From NCBI GenBank assembly GCA_963971165.1, contig OZ020189.1, forward strand, positions 7,502,001-7,566,000: 64,000 nucleotides of DNA, read 5' to 3'. This document shows positions 57,791 to 64,000 of this stretch, one piece after another; the stretch's first letter is position 1, and each line of letters starts with the position of its first letter. This stretch comes from Philopedon plagiatum (lineage: Eukaryota; Arthropoda; Insecta; Coleoptera; Curculionidae). Both the position numbers and the translations under genes were made by a program. The notes below the pieces were generated by a model. It was not told the origin of the DNA. It saw nothing but the letters and a program-made list of their open reading frames with translations, and searched no databases.

Positions 57791-57836
57791 GGCAGACGTT
57801 TCGCCAAGGTCTCACTTGGCATCATCAATGCTTCAG
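57791..57836 (-). ncRNA. hammerhead-ribozyme-like motif of Penelope-type elements
   Basis: On the - strand: CATTGATGATG, a stem (CCAAG TGAGA CCTTGG), then CGAAACGTC. This follows the hammerhead core order CUGAUGA - stem II - GAAAC - GUC known from Penelope-like retroelements. The first core C is U here (UUGAUGA), which should weaken or abolish cleavage. No Penelope reverse transcriptase was recognised nearby. Confidence 0.45.
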
Positions 57837-57848
57837 GTAAACTGATAT

Positions 57849-58471
57849 CAGTGGCGGTTGGTGAAATTTCAAAGTTGTATATCTCTGTTCATACTTACAG
57901 GACCCGTACCAAATTAAGGGGTTTTGATAGTGAGCCCCCTGGGAATGTTTTGGTAAGGAAAAAAACATTTTGTAATTTGCGAAAAAAAGTTAAATTTTTG
58001 GTGCGGCCCTCCCAAGAAAAAAATGAACACGTCTAGGTATTTTATTTATTATTTTTTCTAAACAAATTTTACATCATTTTGTCGACAGGTTTTAAATTTT
58101 GAGAGAAAAAAATGTGTTAGTAGAAAGTTATAGTCATTTGAATTTTTTTTTAAATTATATTTTAGGCTTAACAAAATTCAAATGACTATAACTTTCTACT
58201 AAGACATTTTTCTCTCTCAAAATTTAAAAACTGTCGACAAAATGATGTAAAATTTGTTTAGAAAAACTAATAAATAAAATACCTAGACGTGTTCATTTTT
58301 TTCTTGGGAGGGCCGCACCAAAAATTTAACTTTTTTTCGCAAACTACAAAATGTTTTTTTTCTTTACCAAAACATTCCCAGGGGGCTCACTATCAAAATC
58401 CCTTAATTTGGTACGGGCCCTGTAAGTATGAACAGAGATATACAACTTTGAAATTTCACCAACCGCCACTG
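57849..58471. mobile_element. hAT-type fold-back element with exact 8-bp TSD
   Basis: Ends CAGTGGCGGTTGGTG and CACCAACCGCCACTG are perfect inverted repeats, and the arms (~300 bases each) match nearly throughout, meeting near 58.16 kb. ACTGATAT is repeated exactly at 57841-57848 and 58472-58479. Non-coding; apparent frames in both arms mirror each other. Confidence 0.9.
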
Positions 58472-58636
58472 ACTGATATACATATATAGGGGCGCAGCAA
58501 TCCTGGCTTGCCTTCAGTCAAATTTAGCCTAGCTACGGCACTGGTTTACAACCCAATCCCGCAATCAATCCCGAGATCCCAGGTGCATATAAATTCCGGA
58601 ATTGTGATTTTGCTTGGAGATTGATATTGATAATAA
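58441..58636 (+). repeat. direct repeat A (copy 1), 196 bp
   Basis: It starts inside the right arm of the hAT fold-back (TACAACTTTGAAATTTCACC) and ends GATATTGATAATAA. It is apparently identical to 59200-59395 on visual alignment. Confidence 0.85.
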
Positions 58637-58641
58637 AAAAA

Positions 58642-59197
58642 AAAAGAAAAAGATGTATAAAGGCTGTTCGAAAAGTCTGGGCAAATATCGTTGCTATTAT
58701 TAAAGCTAGACACTAAATTTTAAGTGTATCTTGTTAGTTAATAAATCTACTTTTTTATGTAATTTAACTTTTTCATCTCCCTTGAGGGGATGTTAAAAAT
58801 TTTAAATGCAACCTTATGCCGTGTGGTACCTCATTTTGAAGGTCTTCAAAAAAGGAACATTTCACCGCAAACCCAAGGTTCGTATCTTAATTCATTTTTA
58901 AATGGCAAGCCTATAAAAATTAAAAATTGCGCAAGGGGCGCAAAATAGTAAAACTATAGAGTCTATAAGCTAATTAGGTCTTGTTATAGGGGAGCAAAAG
59001 TCCTGGCTTGCCTTCTGTCAAATTTAGTACAGCACTGGAACATGTATTAGTTTTACTTACTCTTAACAGATACAAGCGTAGTTAAAGCAGAATTTTTAAG
59101 TTCTCTACGCGATTTGACCACTTATTATTAGATATACCTAATACCTACCCCAAAACTTTTTTTCGAAAATGTTTATACTACGCCTCTGACTAAAAAA
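58642..59197 (+). repeat. direct repeat B (copy 1), 556 bp
   Basis: It runs from AAAAGAAAAAGATGTATAAA to CGCCTCTGACTAAAAAA. It appears identical in length and sequence to 62404-62959. It contains older dispersed-repeat sequence also seen at 35.0-35.2 kb and 52.3-52.45 kb, and no open frame with a domain. Confidence 0.88.
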
Positions 59198-59199
59198 CA

Positions 59200-59395
59200 T
59201 ACAACTTTGAAATTTCACCAACCGCCACTGACTGATATACATATATAGGGGCGCAGCAATCCTGGCTTGCCTTCAGTCAAATTTAGCCTAGCTACGGCAC
59301 TGGTTTACAACCCAATCCCGCAATCAATCCCGAGATCCCAGGTGCATATAAATTCCGGAATTGTGATTTTGCTTGGAGATTGATATTGATAATAA
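59200..59395 (+). repeat. direct repeat A (copy 2), 196 bp
   Basis: A second copy of A, including a truncated right end of the hAT fold-back (CCGCCACTGACTGATATAC) without its left arm. It continues into unique sequence (GAAGACACATCGTCGGCG). Confidence 0.85.
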
Positions 59396-60149
59396 TGAAG
59401 ACACATCGTCGGCGTGGCGTCAGTGCAACAAAGTATGAGAACCGATTTACTATTAAGCCAATCGAAATATAACAGTGACGAACCGAGGCATATTATTACC
59501 CTCCCGATTAACTGTATTTTCTCGTTCGAAGGATAAATACATTAATAATCTTTTGATAACATATATAAAAACTGAAGCTGTTATAGTTTTTCAGTACAAA
59601 TTAAACGTTTTAAAATGGCTATAGCTCCTGTTTCAGATTGATTCTGTATCCTGTCAGGTGCCCCTTATGGATATTACATTACCTTAAGTCCTAATTACGG
59701 ATCTTTTAGTTTTAAATAATTATACGACTTTGTTTTCTAGTTTTTATTTTTAAGTTTTAAGTATCGCAGTGGCGGCAACTTTTATTGTGAAAACTCTGCT
59801 GTGCGGCTCAAAAATCTCCCCCCTCTTTTACTTTTTGAATCGGTTACCTAACGTTTTAGCATTACAAAATTTGTTAATAGATTTTGTAGTTTTTTAATAG
59901 AGTATAACGAAATGAAATTTGAGCACAAATTAGCAATGTTCACCTTAAACAAAATTCTACAATCATAATACTGCAGATAAGTAATTGGAATTTCGGAACA
60001 AAAAATGAAATTTGTAATAACCTAGATTTAAATCAGGTGTTCGGTGTTAGCACCACGATATTACCCAGTTGTTCGGTTTCGCTGAATGAACATCGAAAGT
60101 GTACCGAATACGGCTAATCCAGAAATTTTTTACGTCAGGTAGTATTAAT

Positions 60150-60970
60150 TGTGTAAAAATACAGGACAACCTCCTATTCTGGAAGAAAAACAAATACAAA
60201 TCGTTGGTCAGAAGTTGGTAGACGCTCAACAGTCAACTTCTCCTCTTGCAGACAATAATTCTGATGTTTCATTTGCTACTGCACAACGGTTACTGAAAAC
60301 GCATCAATTTCATTTCTGTAAAGTTCAAATTGTGCACCATTTAACATTTAACTGAAGATGATCCTAGTAGGTGTGGGGAATTTTCCAAAATAATAAATGA
60401 CCGATTGACTTTGCCGACGTCCCACCTACATTCAAAATATTTGTTTTAGCGACGAATGTACTTTTCTTTTTAAATGACCATATACATAGGCAAAATGTTC
60501 GCTACTGGAGTGACCTAAATCCTCATGTATTTCAGGAAACTCATACACAATATCCAGAAAAAGTAAATGTGTGGGCTGGAACATTGGGGAACCATGTTGT
60601 TTTTTACATGAAAATTTGACAGGAGACCTAGATTTTAACATGTTGGAACCTAACTGAAGAGAATCATAAATGAATTTGACATGAAACCAGTTTTCAGCAG
60701 TATGGTGCCCCCCCCCCCATTTTGGCAGAAACGTAAGGCAATATTTGGACGTTGTTTACCCCGATCGCTGCATTGGTCGTCCAGATCCTACCGAATGGCC
60801 TGCCAGGTCACCCGATTTAACACCCTTGGACTTTTTTTTAAGGGACTATCTAAAACAAAAAGTGTATGTAACATAGCCGAAATCTCTTTTGGAAGTTACT
60901 GCTGCTGCTGTCGCAATATTGATATGGGTACCTACATTTGAAAATGCTCCTGAGGAGTTCTTAAAATAAA
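60150..60970 (+). pseudogene. mariner-like transposase pseudogene
   Basis: Blocks typical of IS630/mariner-like transposases remain in several frames: FSDECTF (60449), VWAG-like sequence near 60570, QQYGAPPP then HFGRNVRQYLDVVYPDRCIG and PTEWPARSPDLTPLDFFL (60697-60840), and DYLKQKVYVT. A C-homopolymer at 60709-60718 shifts the frame at the catalytic 'DGAPPHF' block. The product is not expressible. Related to 35682-36748. Confidence 0.75.
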
Positions 60971-62380
60971 AGGTTATTTTGCCGTGTTATTATACCAAAA
61001 TTGTTGGCTTTATTTGAAAAGTAAATACCGAAGTACCTATTTGGGTCAGCCTTTATAATAATATATTAGATATAAAAAAAGTATTACTACGTCTATGACT
61101 ACTTACCTTGTAAATACGAAATGAGTGCATCTGATCCGCGTAGCTCCTTTAGTGCGCGAATAGAAATGATCATTCTGGTTGTTCCTGTGCTAATTGTAAT
61201 TAGTAATAATTTCTCGGAGACGCTATTTTTGTACGTTTTCTTAATTAGATTCTTGTCAATAAGCAGCCTTAATGAAGCTCAAGTGGTATTATTTCGTTCG
61301 ACAGGAAACCTGAAAAAGGGGATATTATTATGAAAATGAGTACATCTGAACTAATAAGAACTATGCATGTATTTTTTTATTGAACAAACAAACCCAAAAA
61401 TAATATTTTGAGGAAAATTATTAAGATAATTGAACTAAAAAAATACTTCTCGGTATAATTTATTACAGTTTAAAAAGCTGCCATTTGCTGCTTTGTGCCA
61501 AGTGACGTCAGAAGATAAGTAAAAATAAGTGACAATCTATATGTTCACGTAAAGCTTAACCTAGGTAGGGGTGCTACAAACCAGGGGCGTAGATAGGATT
61601 TTGTTTGGGTGGGAGGGTTTCAAGTCTTTTGTCATTTAGGCTACTAAACGAGGTTTATACAAATCAGTTCATGAGGAAAACCAAATTATGGCGGGATTTC
61701 AAAAAAAGACACATTACATGTATTTTATATTTATAAGAATGAAATCGCTGGTTCATTCAATTTAGCAAAAAGAGATTAATTTTAACGAAAATTAAAATGT
61801 ATAGCGGCGAAAGAATCCCATACGCAATGATCTTACCAGTGTCCTAAAATTGGGGCTTCTGCAAGGCCTTGCTACGGGATCAACATCAGCGGTTCACTAA
61901 CTCACACGACAATTGCGGGACACACCAACTCAATTCAAGTCTTGTTCATGTGTGTGTGTTTTAGAATTTGGTAGTTCCGTCCTGCCGGTACTAACATCGT
62001 TCGACGCGCACACCTGCGCGTCCCAATCGACCAATTACGGACGGGATTTGGCGCGGGCAATATCGCGAAGGTTTAATTAAATCAAACCAAAGAAAATTAT
62101 TAATAAAATTAAAGAAAATTAGTGGGAAAACGGAACACTACATATACATAAAGTGACCTACCGCCCCGATTTTGGCGGGAGAGTCCCGCTTTTAAATGGC
62201 CAGTCCCGCTTTTGTTCAAATAAAAAAACAGCTTTATTTTGCCGTAAATAGAATTGCAAGTGGCAACGCCGGAAGTATCAAGTGCCACAATCATGCAACA
62301 ATGCGTCACAATCCTGCCACAATGCCCTTGGATTCTATTTTACGATCCTATCGTATCGGATTCGATATTTCCCTCTTTAT

Positions 62381-62400
62381 TAATAATAATAATAATAATA
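62381..62400. repeat. (AAT)n microsatellite
   Basis: A short AAT trinucleotide run directly upstream of repeat B copy 2. A related AATAATAA tract borders repeat B copy 1. Confidence 0.8.
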
Positions 62401-62403
62401 TGC

Positions 62404-62959
62404 AAAAGAAAAAGATGTATAAAGGCTGTTCGAAAAGTCTGGGCAAATATCGTTGCTATTATTAAAGCTAGACACTAAATTTTAAGTGTATCTTGTTAGT
62501 TAATAAATCTACTTTTTTATGTAATTTAACTTTTTCATCTCCCTTGAGGGGATGTTAAAAATTTTAAATGCAACCTTATGCCGTGTGGTACCTCATTTTG
62601 AAGGTCTTCAAAAAAGGAACATTTCACCGCAAACCCAAGGTTCGTATCTTAATTCATTTTTAAATGGCAAGCCTATAAAAATTAAAAATTGCGCAAGGGG
62701 CGCAAAATAGTAAAACTATAGAGTCTATAAGCTAATTAGGTCTTGTTATAGGGGAGCAAAAGTCCTGGCTTGCCTTCTGTCAAATTTAGTACAGCACTGG
62801 AACATGTATTAGTTTTACTTACTCTTAACAGATACAAGCGTAGTTAAAGCAGAATTTTTAAGTTCTCTACGCGATTTGACCACTTATTATTAGATATACC
62901 TAATACCTACCCCAAAACTTTTTTTCGAAAATGTTTATACTACGCCTCTGACTAAAAAA
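62404..62959 (+). repeat. direct repeat B (copy 2), 556 bp
   Basis: The copy of 58642-59197 that lies 3.2 kb downstream, here preceded by an (AAT)n tract (62381-62400) and followed by AAATACTTGTGAAAG. Because its flanks look ordinary, it may be the donor copy. Confidence 0.88.
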
Positions 62960-63477
62960 AAATACTTGTGAAAGAAAAGGTTTTATGTTTGTTAAGCCGA
63001 AATGCGTTAAAAAATTATTCACCCATTATTGCCAGTATCTGACGTAGATATATCAAAGGTCGCCGAGTCCTATTCATAATTTATAACTCATGAATGAATC
63101 GTCAATTTCGTGACTACACAAAAGTGACGACCCCGAAACTGACATTTTAGTTTTAGTTGAACGTAATAATAAAGAAAAACTAAAGAACAGTTCACTAAAA
63201 GAACTGCCCTAAGGCAATGGTGATGATCGTTTCATTTACCTAAAAAAACTCTTCAACATATAAAAAATTATAAATATCAACGAGCACGAAATTCACCCTG
63301 AATATGCCGCCTTCCTGTTCCTATATCCTAAAAAATGTATAGTGTAGATCAGTCTTTTTGCATATCTACGGCTACGTTCAAATAATAATAATAGCTTCTC
63401 GGTTCATTCTCTCATCCAGGTGCTGAATCAAGCACTAGCCGGACCGATGGCGGCCTGCCTGGCCGTGGGTTATTTAC

Positions 63478-63607
63478 CTGACACCGTATGCCTGTCTCTT
63501 CGATAGACGCCGCCGCGCCGCGCCGATAGCTGGCACTTGGAAATCCGCTGTAGCACGAGCTCTTCGGCCACGAGTTGGGTGTCACGGTCTCCTGGTTCTG
63601 GGCCTAC
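63478..63607 (-). other. GC-rich candidate exon
   Basis: A 130-bp GC-rich block in AT-rich DNA is bounded on the - strand by an acceptor (atttatgcag|) and a donor (GTGTCAG|gtaaat). Two frames are open throughout (PGDRDTQLVAEELVLQRISK in one), and neither shows a known domain. It could be an internal coding or leader exon of a gene outside this window. The frame whose exit phase would fit the gcm exon at 46459 has an early TGA, so direct coding linkage to gcm is not supported. Confidence 0.35.
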
Positions 63608-64000
63608 CTGCATAAATAATGTTAATGTAATGGGTCTATCTTTATCTGTTGTCCACGTGCCCAAATGATATTATTGTTTAAATTGACGTTATTTTACTAA
63701 ATTAAGCTTGGGTATTATCATGACCAAGTGTCGTGCATGCATGCATTGATCGAAAAAATAACAAAATCACGTTTTTTTAGGTAAAATTCGTTGTTGAAAT
63801 GACTATTTCTTTTTAATTTTAAGATGTCTTACATAGGTACAGCTTTTTTCATTTAAGTAGTGGTGTAGGTATATTATTAAAAATGAAAAAAAGTCCGTCC
63901 CTCAATTTATGCATTCAATCTACTTAAATTTTATTTGAATAGCAGGCTTAGATCCGTTGCTAGGCTCCATATTCATATAACTAAAAAACAATTGCGTTAT

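Noticed and set aside
57604..58036. Open frames of Ile/Tyr repeats
   Set aside because: They are translations of the (AT)n microsatellite and the adjoining fold-back arm.

Overview
This window looks like nuclear DNA from an insect with a transposon-rich genome. The evidence is spliced genes with canonical GT/AG introns, AT-rich intergenic DNA, a glial cells missing (GCM) transcription factor, Asteroid-type nuclease-fold genes, a mitochondrial ribosomal protein L20 gene, and many PIF/Harbinger, hAT, Tc1/mariner-like, pogo-like and LINE remnants. I cannot name the order or species from sequence alone.

Layout. 1-9.0 kb: no recognised gene; small hairpin and hAT-like MITEs and a speculative two-exon small gene (3.4/8.0 kb). 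9.2-9.55 kb: tandem near-perfect palindromes. 9.9-18.2 kb: an autonomous-type PIF/Harbinger element with a Myb/SANT-like accessory gene (+) and a DDE transposase gene (-). The transposase is split by a second, complete-ended Harbinger (12291-17108), which itself holds at least three smaller MITEs. 18.7-24.3 kb: two tandem Asteroid-like genes on the - strand. 25.6-26.1 kb: a compact THAP-domain gene (-). 27.25-28.5 kb: a 1.26-kb fold-back element. 30.4-31.2 kb: mRpL20 (+, three exons). 32.6-37.0 kb: a fold-back element with TA duplications and a mariner-like element with long TIRs. 37.2-38.4 kb: nested MITEs. 40.0-46.5 kb: the gcm gene (-, five coding exons recognised, 5' end not found), its introns carrying a pogo-like element, a fold-back element and a MITE. 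47.9-49.5 kb: a hAT element with a nested MITE. 51-53 kb: mariner-like fragments and MITEs. 55.5-57.6 kb: two degenerate LINE remnants, then an (AT)n tract, a Penelope/hammerhead-like motif and a hAT-type fold-back. 58.4-63 kb: very recent direct repeats and a mariner-like pseudogene. 63.5 kb: a GC-rich candidate exon.

The host genes do not form an obvious functional unit. gcm is a developmental transcription factor, mRpL20 a mitoribosome subunit, and the Asteroid pair a tandem duplication in which one copy has lost an active-site-like acid and its C-terminal tail. The most distinctive feature is the density of long inverted-repeat (fold-back) elements and nested insertions whose target-site duplications can be read exactly. 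No CRISPR, operon or bacterial feature is present and no tRNA or rRNA gene was recognised.
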